DNA from: Rana temporaria
Lineage: Eukaryota; Chordata; Amphibia; Anura; Ranidae
NCBI RefSeq assembly: GCF_905171775.1
Contig: NC_053499.1
Span: 24,041,686-24,105,685, forward strand
DNA length: 64,000 nt
Reading direction: 5' to 3'
Shown here: piece after piece, positions 42,900-53,990 of the stretch
How positions within the stretch are numbered: position 1 is the first letter of the stretch
How the letters are laid out: the number at the start of each line of letters is the position of its first letter
Translations under genes and position numbers: made by a program
The notes under the pieces: generated by a model
Told to the model about the DNA's origin: nothing
The model's database searches: none
What the model saw: only the letters and a program-made list of their open reading frames with translations

Positions 42900-43600
42900 C
42901 ATTTACTGACATGTTGGTTCAAAATATGAACACATGGTGCTGTAGCTCGGAGAACTGGCAGCGGGAGAAGAACCAGAGGATGAAGACATCGCTGGAGGGA
43001 GAAGAGATCATAAGGAGAAGAGATGCAGGAGCTGCTTTAATAAATGACTTTATCAAAAACCTGTGTACTCTTTATTGTTGACACTTTTTTGGGTGAATGG
43101 GTAGGGGTACAATGTACCCCATACTCATTCACATAGGGTGGGGGCAGGGATCTGGTGGCCCCCGTGTTAAAGGGGGCTTCCAGATTATGATAAGCCCCCT
43201 GCCCGCAGGCCCCGACAACCAACGGCCAGGGTTATTGGGAAGAGGCCCTTGTCCCCATCAAATCGAGGACAAGGTGCTTTGGGGTGGGGGCTCGGGGCCC
43301 CCCCTGCCCCAAGGCACCCACACTCACCATGTTGAGTGCATTTGGTCTGGTATGGTCCGGGGGGCGCTTGCTTGTCCCCCCCTTTCCTGGCCTGCCGGGC
43401 TGGATTTTGGGGGGAACCCCACGGCAATTTTTTTGGCGTGGGGGTTCCCATAAAATCCATACTAGACTGAAGGGTCTGGTATGCTCTTGTGAGGGGAACA
43501 CCATGGCAGTTTTTTTCCCCATATTTGGCGAGGGGTCCCCTTCAAGATACTCAGGGCACAAGCCGCACCGCAAGTCGAATCATATTGACCCAACGTGTGG
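42900..43600. repeat. G/C-rich dispersed repeat
   Basis: TAGGGGTACAATGTACCCCATA (43104-43125) is a hairpin. GGGGACAAGG/CCTTGTCCCC and GGGGGTTCC dyads follow. Overlapping open frames on both strands (for example 43284-43664 and 43232-43573) come from base skew. High-copy in appearance, class unknown. Confidence 0.45.
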
Positions 43601-43928
43601 TTGCGACTTCTATGAACCTAACCTAAAGCAGTTACAGCAACATTTTGTTTGCCTTATGGGATAAAGGTTTTACATAAATGAATAAAAGTTGTTAATTGTA
43701 AGCACCACTGTCAGTGGTACATAATTTGTTCAACACTCTAACTACTACATCTGCAGGTAGATCGTTCTGTTGAAAAACAAAAGGCTTCCCTCGATTCATG
43801 CAACAAACTATACCTCCTTATAGGCACTGCAACTTTCAGCCCTGGCTTTGGTGTTCTCAATGTCTTCCCCTCCCCCCTCCACCTGCTAAACTTGTTCCTT
43901 TTTTTTTAGTGTAGCGCTACCCCCGTAA
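43601..43928. other. No gene recognised
   Basis: Unassigned sequence just before the hAT at 43937. It includes a T run at about 43899-43908. Confidence 0.35.
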
Positions 43929-43936
43929 GGTCCGCT

Positions 43937-44456
43937 CAGGGCTGGACTGGGACAAAAATTTGGCCTTGGACTTCATCCAGACTGGCCCACCTTGACATGT
44001 CTCTCCTATGGCGGCCGGACAACTCCCACACCCCAGCCACCCAAGCCCCCTCTCCCACTTCACTAGCCACTAGCCGTTCTACTTTATTAGAGTGGAACGG
44101 TTGGTACTGGTACTTTTATATGCAGTACCAGCGGGGAAGCTAGACATTATTTCACCCAGGGCAAAGAATTAGTTTGGTGCCCCCCTTATGGGACAAGTTA
44201 AGGCAGAAGTGAGAAACTCCCAGGCCATAGCTGTTGAGTCAGCTGTCTGTCCCCTCCCCCATGCTCCTCTGGTCCTCCCCCTGATTCTCTGTTCCCCCCA
44301 GGTGAGCGCTGCGGGGAGGGAGAGGAGGTGAGCTCTGCGGGGAGTGTGAAACAGAGGAGCGGAGGGGGGCGGCGGTCCGCTGTCACTGAAGCCGGCCCAC
44401 TGAGCCATCGGCCCACCGGGAAACACCCTGTAGTCCCAATGGCCAGTCCATCCCTG
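43937..44456 (+). mobile_element. hAT MITE, exact 8-base duplication
   Basis: The 520-base element starts CAGGGCTGGACTGGGAC and ends GGCCAGTCCATCCCTG, flanked by GGTCCGCT at 43929-43936 and 44457-44464. A second, inverted copy occupies 46902-47384. Contains a repeated GAGCGCTGCGGGGAGG / GAGCTCTGCGGGGAG unit. Non-coding. Confidence 0.9.
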
Positions 44457-44699
44457 GGTCCGCTGATGTCAGGTACATGGATTTTTCACTCACTCCAATG
44501 TCAAGAAACAGTCCTTGCTGCTTTGTTTTTATTTTTCATTAGGGGAATTGAACTTGGATAGGGAAGGGATGATATGGTATGCCCATTTGATCAGCAGACA
44601 TTGTGAGGTTCGGGACTAGAACTATATGCAAGCCCCTATGGTCTAGCTAGAATATAAGTCTTTGGTGCTAGCTGTCCTATCTGTGGTTAACGCTCCCAG

Positions 44700-45405
44700 T
44701 ACCACCTCTTCGGGCATTGCCAGCCCTCCTGGCTGCAGCTTCCATTTTCCACTGCCCGTGCCACCACAGTCCTCCTGACTAGCTCTGCACCCATCCCAGT
44801 CCTCTCAGGTGTGCCTCCCAGTCCTTCTGACTGTATGTCACTCACCAGCCCTCTTAGCGGTTCCTGTTCCTCCTGGAGACTTGCCTAGCAGTGTTCTCCT
44901 TCTGTCCTTCTGTCCTCTCCTTGCTCCCGTGCCTCCTGGCCAGGGCACCTCCATGTGTTTTGAGAAGGTCCTGTCCGCACCGGAGCCCAGGCCCAAGGTC
45001 ACCCCTCCAGACTGGGGGGCTCCCTCAAAAGCCCCGACAGACTAACACTGCATCTCCAGCTTCCACCTGAACTCTCCTCCCCAGCTGGGCTGACCCAGAA
45101 TATTTGAGAGGGCCTGCCCTCTGCCAACCCAAGTTGGGGATTTCTCAGGGCCCTCAGAATAGTCCAGGCAGCTCCACCTTACTTCCCTTTCCATTCTTCT
45201 AGAAGGTTCCAGTACATTCTAGAAGTAGGGGGGAGGTCTCAGCGATGCTGCCTGTGAGTCACCCAGCTCTCCCTGGATCTCTACCCAACCCAGGAAACAC
45301 ATAAACAGGCTTAGCTGCAACTTGCAAGCCAAGTCTGCACATATTTACCTACACTAAACAAAAAAAATAACTATCAACGCTTCTAGCACACTAGAGGGTG
45401 CTACA
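44700..45405 (-). mobile_element. LTR-like repeat, inverted copy
   Basis: Read on the minus strand it starts TGTAGCACCCTCTAG at 45405 and follows the copy at 54550 in order: GGGTGACTCACAGG.AGCAT, CCTCCC.CTA.TTCTAGAA, GGTGGAGCTG.CTGG, AACTTGG.TTGGCA, GTCAGCCCAGCT. TG start and G/C-rich body are LTR-like, but no inner retroelement genes or 5-base duplication were found. Confidence 0.55.
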
Positions 45406-45561
45406 TCAGTATTGCCTTTTTACTGCCCCCTTGTTGCAGAGGCTCTCACACTTCCTTTTCATGTCCTAATCTTTCTTTGTTATTAATCTATGGTTATAGT
45501 TGGATCTAGTAGGCCCCAAGAATTGTTTGCTCTTGTGAGACGCACTCGGGCTATCTCTATT

Positions 45562-45971
45562 GCCGCGTACACACGACCGTTTTTCATGATGAGATAAATG
45601 CAATTTTTTTAATTGGTCATTAAAAACGATCGTGTGTAGGCTCCAGAGCATTTTTTAGAACATGCTCTATTTTTTCTCTTTGTTTTTCACGTCATGAAAA
45701 ACGAGTGTGTAGGCTTTAACGACGGGGGAAAAATGTGCATGCTCAGAAGCAAGTTATGAGAAGGGAAATTTGCATAATCAGCCCAAAGGGTGGCGCCAAT
45801 CGAATGGAACTTCCCCTTTATAGTGCCGTCGTACGCGTTGCACGTCACCGCGCTTTGCTTGAGCATTTTTTTTTCACGATCGTGTGTAGGCAAGGCAGGC
45901 TCGACAAGAATCACGTCGAGAAAAACTTTGTTTTTTTTCCATGACATGAAAAATGGTCGTGTGTACGCGGC
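45562..45971. mobile_element. GTACACACG-family MITE, 410 bases
   Basis: Ends GCCGCGTACACACGACCG and the complement of GTCGTGTGTACGCGGC. The interior has CGATCGTGTGTAGGC twice in the same sense and the GTCACCGCG word common to the longer members. The flanks (TATT, TTAT) do not give a clean duplication. Confidence 0.75.
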
Positions 45972-45974
45972 TTA

Positions 45975-46755
45975 TGTCATTTATTGTCTGCCGGAACATC
46001 TACATTGGCTGGAGCCACTGGATGCTGCATGTGGGCAACACATTAATGTGTATTGAAATGCTGCATAGACAAATCAGTTCTTCCCAATTTGACAGCACTA
46101 TGGATGAGCTTTACCGTAAAAAAAAACAGATATGAAAAACTGTTTAAAATGTAAAACAAATAACATTTGCTCCTAACCGTTATAGTTTCCCTTCAAGAAA
46201 AATAAATGAACATCCGGTATTACTCATGTCAAATGCAGTATAGCGTGGGAGAAGATAAAGACATGGTATGGGTATCGTAGTCATGCATCAGTCCACACGG
46301 CCCGGGTACATCCCAGAAGATAATTTGGTTGCGGATTTTAACAGTTACTATCAAATCAATCCCACCATCTTTCTTAAATGTCAGACTGACTAGATATTTC
46401 ACTAGTGACTCATCTCTCAAACCCATGGTTGGTTTATATGCCAGGAAGGAAGATCAGTGATTCAGACGCCAAACACAATGTTTTTCCAACATGCACTCTT
46501 TGAAGAGGCTTGGAGGAGACACAGTGGAGGCCGACAAAGACAGAAGTCTAGGTCAAGATGAAAAAAAAAAAAAAAAAGTTCAAACCTCAAATTGTTCCAT
46601 GATGAGGCAAGTGAATAGACTGCTTTAGCTGTACAGTTATATTCAAAGACAAATGAGAGAGAAGATCACCGCTCAAGGTAGGTCTATTGTAGGGTCGTTT
46701 CACAAATATAGGACTCCAAGGGTGCAGGCAATGCACTAAGGCAAATATTGGTATA
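45975..46755. other. No gene recognised
   Basis: An A run of about 19 at 46559-46578 may mark an old retroelement tail. Otherwise unassigned. Confidence 0.35.
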
Positions 46756-46901
46756 AAGATGAGGGATGGACAGCCGCACTCCAAACCAAACGGGTTGTCT
46801 TTATTCAAATCAACAGCAAGAACACAGCAGATCACAGCAATAGGAACAGAAGAATACCGACGTTTCGCACTGGCTTCAGTGCTTATTCATGGCTGTTCGG
46901 T
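46756..46901. repeat. Dispersed repeat fragment with a GACGTTTCGCACTGG motif
   Basis: ATGGACAGCCGCACTCCA to GACGTTTCGCACTGGCTTCAGTGC, ending where the inverted hAT copy starts. Motif similar to that of the insertion at 14038-14610; class unknown. Confidence 0.4.
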
Positions 46902-47384
46902 AGGCCGATGGCTCAGTGGGCCGACTTTAGTGACAGTGGACCGCCGCCCCCCTCCGCTCCTCTGTCTCTCCCTTCCCGCAGCGCTCACCTCCTCTCCCTC
47001 CCCGCAGCGCTCACCTGGGGGGAACAAAGAAGCAGGGGGAGGACCAGAGGAGCAGGGGGGACGACAGAGGAGCATGAGGGAGGGGACAGACAGCTGACTC
47101 AACAGCTATGGCCTGGCAGTTTCTCCCTTCTGCCTAATCTTGTCCCATAAGGGGGGGCATCAAACTTATTCTTTGCCCCGGGTGAAATAATCTCTAGCTT
47201 CCCCACTGGTACTGCCTATAAGAGTACCGGTACCAACCATTCTACTATAATAAAGTAGAACGGATAGTGGCTAGTGAAGGGGAGAGGGGGTGCAGGAGTT
47301 GTCCGGCCGCCGTGGGAGAGACCTGTCAAAGTGGGCCAGTCTGGATGAAGTCCAGGGCCAAATTTTTGTCCCAGTCCAGCCCTG
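46902..47384 (-). mobile_element. hAT MITE, inverted and truncated copy
   Basis: Reverse complement of the 43937-44456 element. Its CAGGGCTGGACTGGGAC end is at 47384 and it runs back to the GGCCGATGGCTCAG part at 46902. The other terminal repeat is missing, so no duplication can be read. Confidence 0.85.
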
Positions 47385-48775
47385 TCTGCTTGCAAGGGTA
47401 GGCGGATGCAGGGTCAGGGTGGTCGTCCCATTCTCCATGTTTCCCTCCTCGCCAAGCTAGGGTCACATGAGAAGTCTTCCCCCAGGGGTGGGTTCTTCTG
47501 GGATACACTAGGCCAGGGCTGGGATTGCGACTTGCAGTCCAACCAAAAGTGACGGTTCTGCCGACCGGAGAACCTGTCGTGGTTGGAGGTAGAAGGGAAG
47601 CTGTCGCCACTAAGGGACCAAACGCCTTTACGAGGGACCACAGTGAGTAACTGAAACAAGTACCGGAGTAGCATTCTCCCTGAATGGGCACGGTGGAGAA
47701 TCTGGAAACTTCGGGCGGTGATTATGCCAGGGACCCAACTAACGGAGGCTTGCAGAGCAGCCTTGTGAGTCAAACCAGAGACCGAGCCGGTTAGCAGGGG
47801 TGAAGCTTGAAAAGTACCGTATTTATCGGCGTATACCGCACACTTTTTTGCCCTGAAAATCAGGGAAAAATCGTGGGTGCGTGATATACCCCGATACCCG
47901 CTTCCCGCGCTGTGTTTGAACCACTGCGCCAGCATATACCGAGCGCAGTACACTCGGGTATAGTCGGGCAGGCTCGGCTCCTCTCGCGGTCACGTCCTGT
48001 GTGTCCTGTACGTCCTTTACGCGAGAGGAGCCGAGCCTGCCCGACTATAACTGAGTGTACTGCGCTCGGTATATGTCGGCGCAGTGGTTCGAGCGGGGAG
48101 GACACCACGATGGCCGCAGAAGGACGCCGGACCGGACGAGGCCGCCGATGGACGCGATGGACGACTGGCAGGACGCGATGGACGACGGCAAGACACCGAC
48201 GAGGGGCATCCAAACTGTAAGTATTTTTTTTTTCCAGGAATTTTCCTTCAAGTTCGGGGGTGCGCGCTATACGCCGGGGCGCGTTATAGCAAGATAAATA
48301 CGGTATCTGGAGTAATATAGGGACCCATCAGGAAAGCATGGATGACACTTGAGGGAGATACAGCCGCAAAGCTTTGAGGAGCTCCAGGGATTCAGAGTCA
48401 GTGAATCAGAGGGTCCAGTGAGAGACCAGGAGCTCAAGGGGCTAAAGAGCTACAAGTAGAAACTGTAGTGAAGCAAAAAGGACTGTAAAGATTTGTGTTA
48501 GGAACTGTTAAAGGCTGTTGCCATAGGAGACAGAAATCCTGCACGTGCAGATATAGCGCCTTGCTGGGGGTCATTCCCTGTACGGCTGTCCTCCTATGGA
48601 AGTCACTGAGTCTGCCAATTGAAATTGCAGCTGCTTAAAGGGTGCCCTGGCCCTAACCCTCTTTCCCTCTCAAAATATAAAAAGGACTGTTAAGAGAAAT
48701 AAAATCTCTTTTACATCCAGGAAGTGTCTGGCGCTCAATAACTTTAAAAACGATGGTTCATGGTGTTTAGGTATG
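47385..48775 (+). mobile_element. Possible LTR-type retroelement fragment, split by a MITE
   Basis: Continuous-looking sequence on both sides of the element at 47817-48303. The downstream part ends in AGAGAAATAAAATCTCTTTTACATCCAGGAAG, which resembles an LTR with a polyadenylation signal. No gag or pol frame was recognised. Assignment is tentative and based on style. Confidence 0.35.
47817..48303. mobile_element. CYGTATTTATYGGCG-family MITE with a large inner palindrome
   Basis: The 487-base element lies between TA at 47815-47816 and 48304-48305, with left end CCGTATTTATCGGCGTATA and right end GATAAATACGG. Arms 47920-47988 and 48020-48088 form a palindrome of about 69 bases per arm (CCACTGCGCC.. 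/ ..GCGCAGTGG). The long open frames on both strands are its mirror reads. Confidence 0.8.
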
Positions 48776-49723
48776 GGTGGAAGGCCTAGGCAAACTGTCC
48801 AGTCCCACTGCCGACAGCCTATAAAACTATATAAGAGGCTGACAGCTGCTGCCTAGGGTTGCCAACAGCCTATAAAACTCTATAAGTGGCTGTATAGGGT
48901 ATGATTCACCCAGACAGTCCGGGTTTTGAATCATGTGTCCGGGTTTCAGTCTGCCTGAAACCTGGTCATATTATTCAGAAAGGAATGTGGCTCAGAACAG
49001 GGCCTGAAAGGAGGGCGAGGGGGCACTATGCGCACCACATTAATATTCTCTTTGGAGCACCCAAAGGTGTCCCAGGTCTGTTAAAATTCTACATTATATG
49101 TAACACTTCCCCCGTAGGAGCTGCTGGTTTAGATTTTGGGTTTTGCACGTTACCTCTAAGTTCGTTGTCTAGGGAAGGAAGTCTGTAGAAATTGCAATGT
49201 CCACACAAGATGTAAAACCTTCAACTGTAGGCTTTATTTTTTTCTGCATAAAACTTGTGAAGGAAGTAGAGAGTATAAAGAGAAGGGGAAGGTTCAGGTA
49301 CGCGGTACAGAATCCACCGGTTTCCTTCACTAAGCAGCTTCCTCCACTTGGACGGACAGCTTGGGATCCTCTGTAGAACCATAGGCCCCAGTCAGCATAG
49401 CTGGGCCTACTCGACAGGAACACAGCCTCAGACTAACGTGTTCCCAAGACTGGAATCACACGCACTCACCTCGCTCCAGGAGGGCCACGAGACGAAGGAC
49501 CCTGAAAAACGGCATCTGCCCCTTAAGTACCCCCTCCCAGCATGCACAACGGGGCACCACCCCCTCTGGGCTGCTGCCGAGATGGGTCACCCAACACACC
49601 ATGGTCTGCTCGAGTTCCAACATGGGCCTGAAGTGGTAACGCCACCTATAGGCAACAAGGGAAACTTCTACCGAGCACAACCATAGCCAGAACAGAGGCT
49701 AATTTAAGTAGAATTAAAGTGGA
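48776..49723. other. Unassigned, repeat-like
   Basis: GCCAACAGCCTATAAAACT.TATAAG occurs twice (about 48813 and 48857), a short tandem unit about 45 bases apart. The 49180-49680 part is G/C-rich and unassigned. No gene recognised. Confidence 0.35.
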
Positions 49724-50222
49724 AGTAAACCCAGGGCCGGCCTTTGGGGTGTGCGGGCTGTGCGGCTGCACAGGGTGCCATGGGCAACAGGGGCGCCGTG
49801 CGGCCATCACAGCTTGCAGAATGTGAGTCGCAGTCAGTTACTCACATGATCATCACAGGAGTCACAGCAGCAGGCACTGCCAGGTCTCCCAGCGTGTTGC
49901 TAGGTCCCCCTGCCCTGGGACTGGGTGAAAAGCAACGCATCGGTTGCGGTACCTGAAAAAAATGGCTGCTGCCGGCCCCGACAGGCACACTGCGAAAGCG
50001 CCACCGCTGCACGGGAAAGCCAGCTTGGCTATTCTCGGGCAGACGGCACATGCGCAGTGGCGTCAAATCGCCGGGCGGCGCCATTTTTAAATGCAAAGCT
50101 GCACCGTCCACCGAAAGGTAAGTCAGTTTAGGTGACCAGGGGGCGAGGGGTGAAGATGGGGGGCGCCACAGGATTAGCTCGCACAGGGCGCCTGAACACC
50201 TAAGGCCGGCCCTGAGTAAACC
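49715..50222. repeat. TTAA-type MITE end split by the hAT at 49732
   Basis: TTAAAGTGGAAGTAAACC (49714-49731) continues after the hAT as CTCCTATTGTTTTCAGCC. The restored order matches the left end of the T2-like group. The far end of this element was not found. Confidence 0.55.
49732..50214. mobile_element. hAT MITE, exact 8-base duplication
   Basis: The 483-base element starts CAGGGCCGGCCTT and ends AAGGCCGGCCCTG, flanked by AGTAAACC at 49724-49731 and 50215-50222. The duplicated target lies in the TTAAAGTGGAAGTAAACCC end of an older TTAA element. No transposase. Confidence 0.95.
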
Positions 50223-51233
50223 CTCCTATTGTTTTCAGCCAAGGAAGCTGCCATCTTGGCCTCTGTTTAACCTGCAACTGCCACGATGCTGCACATGTGA
50301 TCAGTTATGAAACCAGCCATTGGATGGCTTGACAGTTTGGTTGAGAGCACAAGCAAATGTGACATCTAGCATTTCCGGCATGCTGGGAATGTTAACTGTT
50401 TTTTTAAACTATCAAATAGATGGGCTTTAACAAAATCTGAGCTATTGTCTCAGACACCCCTAAATTTACAATAGCGCCCGACTCGTTGGGAGACCAGCGC
50501 TACATATATACTTAAAAAAACAACCCAAAAATGTTTTTGCTGCGCTAAATTGCTTGGGTTTGGCTTGAAGAAAAAGTGGCAACCCTACTGCTGTGGCTGG
50601 ATGGTGAATCGAGTGGTACTAAAGTTTAGAATAGTATATCCCGAGGGCTAAATGAGAGAGTCGAGTTGTAATTACCCATTCCTAGAATAACAGCAGAGGG
50701 ATGTATGTGATTTGAGTCTATGGCACTGGGGCACGGTGAAGAAGAGAGATGAAAAGAGAAGATGCCATCTACCCTAATGTGTTTGTAGGTGGGGGTGCAG
50801 TGTGGTGCGACGGCAATAATACACACGGTCCAAGTGCGATGAAAGAACTTGTACTGAAATAATGCAAAGAGAGTTGACAATAAACTCGGTGGGAAGACAT
50901 CCCAGCCAGGAACACTGATGGGTCTAACAGCATGTAGAGAACAGCTTTCAGCCAAACTGGCACCTGTAGAGAGGGGCAGAATGTGGCCTGGCAGTCTCAT
51001 GCCCAAGCGGCAAGATGTCCAGAGAAGTTGTAAGATCTACGCTTTCCCTCCTCATCAAGAACCGTTTCCTGCCGCTAGTTCTGTCCGTACCAGATGGGGA
51101 ACCTATCCCTACTCTACCCACTCGCAAAATGCGCTTTTTTCTTCTTGAATTGGTAACTACGGAAGAGATCAAAACCTGCTGTCATCACATAAACCAGATA
51201 AAAATCTTAGCTATAACTTTTTTTTTGGTACAT
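50223..51233. other. No gene recognised
   Basis: Includes an A/T-rich part and a 50630-51070 segment with overlapping open frames on both strands and no domains. A T run lies at about 51218-51226. Confidence 0.35.
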
Positions 51234-51236
51234 ATA

Positions 51237-52127
51237 GGGCCAGATCCACGAAGCGCATCGCTTCTTTACGGCTGTCGTAGTGTATCTCAGATACACTACG
51301 CCGCCGTAACTTACGGTGCAAATTCTTTGAGAATACTGGAAATACGCTGTAAGTTACGCGCGCGTAGTGTATCTGAGATACACTACGCTGGCCGTAAAGA
51401 AGCGCTGCGAGCATGCGCACTGGTATACCCCCACGGACGGCGCATGCGCCGTTCAGAAAAAACGTCATTTACGTCGGGTCGACGTATTACCAAAAAAAAC
51501 ACGCCCCCATCTCATCCATTTGAATTGCGCGCCCTTACGCCAACACATTTACACTACGCCGCCGTAACTTACAGCGCAAATTCTTTGTGGATACGGGAAA
51601 TACGCTGTAAGTTACGGCGGCGTAGTGTAACTGTGTCGGCGTAAGGGCGCGCAATTCAAATGGATGAGATGGGGGCGTGTTTTATGGTAATACGTCTTGA
51701 CCCAACGTAAATGACGTTTTTTCTGAACGGCGCATGCGCCGTCCGTGGGGGTATCCCAGTGCGCATGCTCGAAATTAACCCGCAATAGGCCAATGCTTAC
51801 GACATGAACGTCATTCTACACAAAGCCCTATTCGCGAACGACTTACGCAAACAACGTAAAGTTTTCAAAATTCGACGCGGGAACGACGTCCATATTTAAC
51901 ATAGGATACACTTAATATAGCAGGGGTAACTATACGCCAAAAAAAAGCCTTACGGAAACGACGTAAAAAAAATCGCCGGCCGGACGTACGTTCGTGGATC
52001 GCCGTATCTAGCTAATTTGCATACTCGGCGCGGAAATCGACGGAAACGGCCAGCGGCCAGCGTAAATATGCACCTTAGATCCGACGGCGTATACTAAGAT
52101 GTACGCCAGTCTTTGTGGATCTGGCCC
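51237..52127. mobile_element. GGGCCAGATCC-family element, exact ATA duplication
   Basis: The 891-base element lies between ATA at 51234-51236 and 52128-52130, with ends GGGCCAGATCC and GGATCTGGCCC. It contains a large internal inverted repeat: GAGCATGCGCACTGG...CGTCATTTACGTCGGGTCGACGTA against its complement around 51650-51770. The 209-codon plus frame is a read through the CpG-rich dyads and not a gene. Confidence 0.85.
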
Positions 52128-52397
52128 ATACTGTATAGTTACCGAATTTGCAACTAAATGACCATTGCAAAAAAAAACTGAGGTGTTGCTAAATTGTCTA
52201 AATTTTTGTTGTAGTGTTCTCTTGTTCTTGAGCAATAGATACGTCTTTATCAGGTACTGGTGGGAGTTCAACATAAAATACATATACAGCCCTGTACACT
52301 GAAAAAGCTGATATGCATCTCCCCCTGGTGGCCAGCGCCAACATAACTTCTTCCACGTTTGATGCAATTTGCAGCAAATCATTTTTCTTAACTTCCG

Positions 52398-52520
52398 ATA
52401 TTTAATTTATTTATTACAGATACTTATATAGCATGGTCAATTTATGCAGCACTTTATATATATTGTACATTTACATCAGTCTCTTCCCTCAAGGAGGGTG
52501 TTGATCACCTGTATGCTAGA
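52398..52520. mobile_element. LINE 3' tail fragment
   Basis: TTTATTTATTACAGATACTTATATAGCATGGTCAATTTATGCAGCACTTTATA matches the tail style of the LINE ends at 9555 and 16105 (TATATAGCGC...GCAGCGCTT). Only the tail is left. Confidence 0.55.
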
Positions 52521-52794
52521 TCCATGCATTTTCTGCAGCCATTTTTCTTGCTTGAATTATTTTTCCCATTATGGGCATGAGTGGGGCCTCATGTCTAAGT
52601 ATTGCCTAAGACCTCACAAAGCCTAGAGCCGCCTCTGCCCCCTCACAAGCAGCATATATTTACCTTTCTTTCACCCCCCCGCGCCCACCACTTGTTCAGA
52701 CACTGGGAAGAAAAGTCCTGTGTAAGATATGGGTTGCTGCAGTCATAACTTATGAAAGGCTATGGATGCCCCATTATTATTATATTATTATACT

Positions 52795-53195
52795 GTGTCC
52801 ATCTGCATGCCTCAGCCTCCCTCACTGTGTCCATCTGCATGCCTCAGCCTCCCTCACTGTGTCTATATGCATGCCTCAGCCTCCCTCACTGTGTCCATCT
52901 GCATGCCTCAGCCTCCCTCACTGTGTCCATCTGCATGCCTCAGCCTCCCTCACTGTGTCCATCTGCATGCCTCAGCCTTCCTCACTGTGTCCATCTGCAT
53001 GCCTCAGCCTCCCTCACTGTGTCCATCTGCATGCCTCAGCCTCCCTCACTGTGTCCATCTACATGCCTCAGCCTCCCTCACTGCCCTCACTGTGTCCATC
53101 TGCATGCCTCAGCCTCCCTTACTGTGTCCATCTGCATGCCTCAGCCTCCCTCACTGCCCTCACTGTGTCCATCTGCATGCCTTAGCCTCCCTCTC
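52795..53195. repeat. 32-base minisatellite
   Basis: About 12 units of CACTGTGTCCATCTGCATGC plus CTCAGCCTCCCT, period 32 at the start (52801, 52833, ...). Some units carry an added TGCCCTCACTG. Since 32 is not a multiple of 3 and the unit lacks stops, all three plus frames stay open and give repetitive peptide reads with no coding meaning. Related CTCACTGTGTCCATGC words appear at 57770-57895. Confidence 0.9.
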
Positions 53196-53403
53196 AAGTA
53201 CCTGATCCGCGACTGCCGTTGTGCCGGTGTTGTCCCCATGTTGTCCCCATCTGTGGCCTTATTATCTCCGAGCGTTGTCCCCATCTACGACCGTATTATC
53301 TCCAGAGCTGTGATATACTCAGTCTACTCAGCAGCCATGCAGAGTACCAAAGCCCCGCCTCCTCGTCCTCGTCCGTGACAAAACACTGACTGGGTTCCCA
53401 GCA

Positions 53404-53990
53404 GTGAGTCAGTGTTCAGCCTATCACGGAAGAGGAGTGCTCCAAGCCTCAGCTTGTTACCTGTATAAAAGACACCTGTCCACAGAAGCAATCACTCAAT
53501 CAGATTTCAATCTCTCCACCATGGCCAAGACCAAAGAGCTGTCCAAGGATGTCAGGGACAAGACTGTAGAACCACACAAGGCTGGAATGGGCTACAAAAC
53601 CATCGCCAAGCAGCTTGGTGAGAGGGTGACAACAGTTGGTGCGATTATTCGTAAATGAAAGAAGCACAAAATAACTGTCACTATCCCTTGGTCTGGGGCT
53701 CCATGCTTGGTCTCACCTCGTGGAGTTTCAATGATCATGAGAACGGTCAGGAATCAGCCCAGAATTACACGGGAGAATCTTGTCAATGATCTCAAGGCAG
53801 CTGGGACCAAAGTCACCAAGAAAACAATTGGTAGGAGGAGGAATGCTGCCTAGGACCCCAAGAACACTATCCCCACCGTCAAACATGGAGGTGGAAACAT
53901 TAGGCTTTGGGGGGGGTTTTCTGCTAAGGGGACAGGACAACTTCACTGCATCAAAGGGATGATGGACGGGCCATGTACCGTCAAATCTTA
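53404..53990 (+). mobile_element. Broken Tc1-like transposon
   Basis: A leader (TGTATAAAAGACACCTGTCCACAGAAGCAATCACTCAATCAG) followed by a transposase remnant. It differs from the copy at 5187 and belongs to a second Tc1-like family. The 5' terminal repeat was not found, and homology ends near 53990. Inactive. Confidence 0.85.
53521..53990 (+). pseudogene. Tc1-like transposase pseudogene with an internal deletion
   Basis: The ATG at 53521 opens MAKTKELSKDVRDKTVE and continues through the first helix-turn-helix (GYKTIAKQLGERVTTVGAI). A TGA at 53656-53658 falls where the family has tryptophan. Downstream frames resume (RTVRNQPRITRENLVNDLKA), but after KKTIG at about 53832 the sequence jumps to RRRNAA, so the part with the first catalytic aspartate is deleted. 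KHGGGNIRLWG is readable and an early end near 53990 removes the rest. No active product is possible. Family identity from motifs and memory. Confidence 0.85.

Noticed and set aside
43097..43664. Overlapping Gly/Pro-rich frames on both strands
   Set aside because: Base skew of a G/C-rich dispersed repeat explains them. No domains and no splice signals.
47414..48320. 179-codon minus frame and several 100-codon frames
   Set aside because: They cross the 69-base palindrome of the MITE at 47817-48303 and change nature at its TA borders.
49715..50222. 8-base duplication as a chance match
   Set aside because: Chance is rejected: the duplication abuts exact CAGGGCCGGCC inverted ends, and the joined flanks restore a known repeat terminus.
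51015..51644. 209-codon plus frame
   Set aside because: It runs from unassigned sequence into the GGGCCAGATCC element and its internal dyads. Composition follows the repeat, not a protein.
52752..53378. 208-codon and two shorter overlapping plus-strand frames
   Set aside because: They are reads of a stop-free 32-base tandem unit in three frames, with no start context, domain or splice support.
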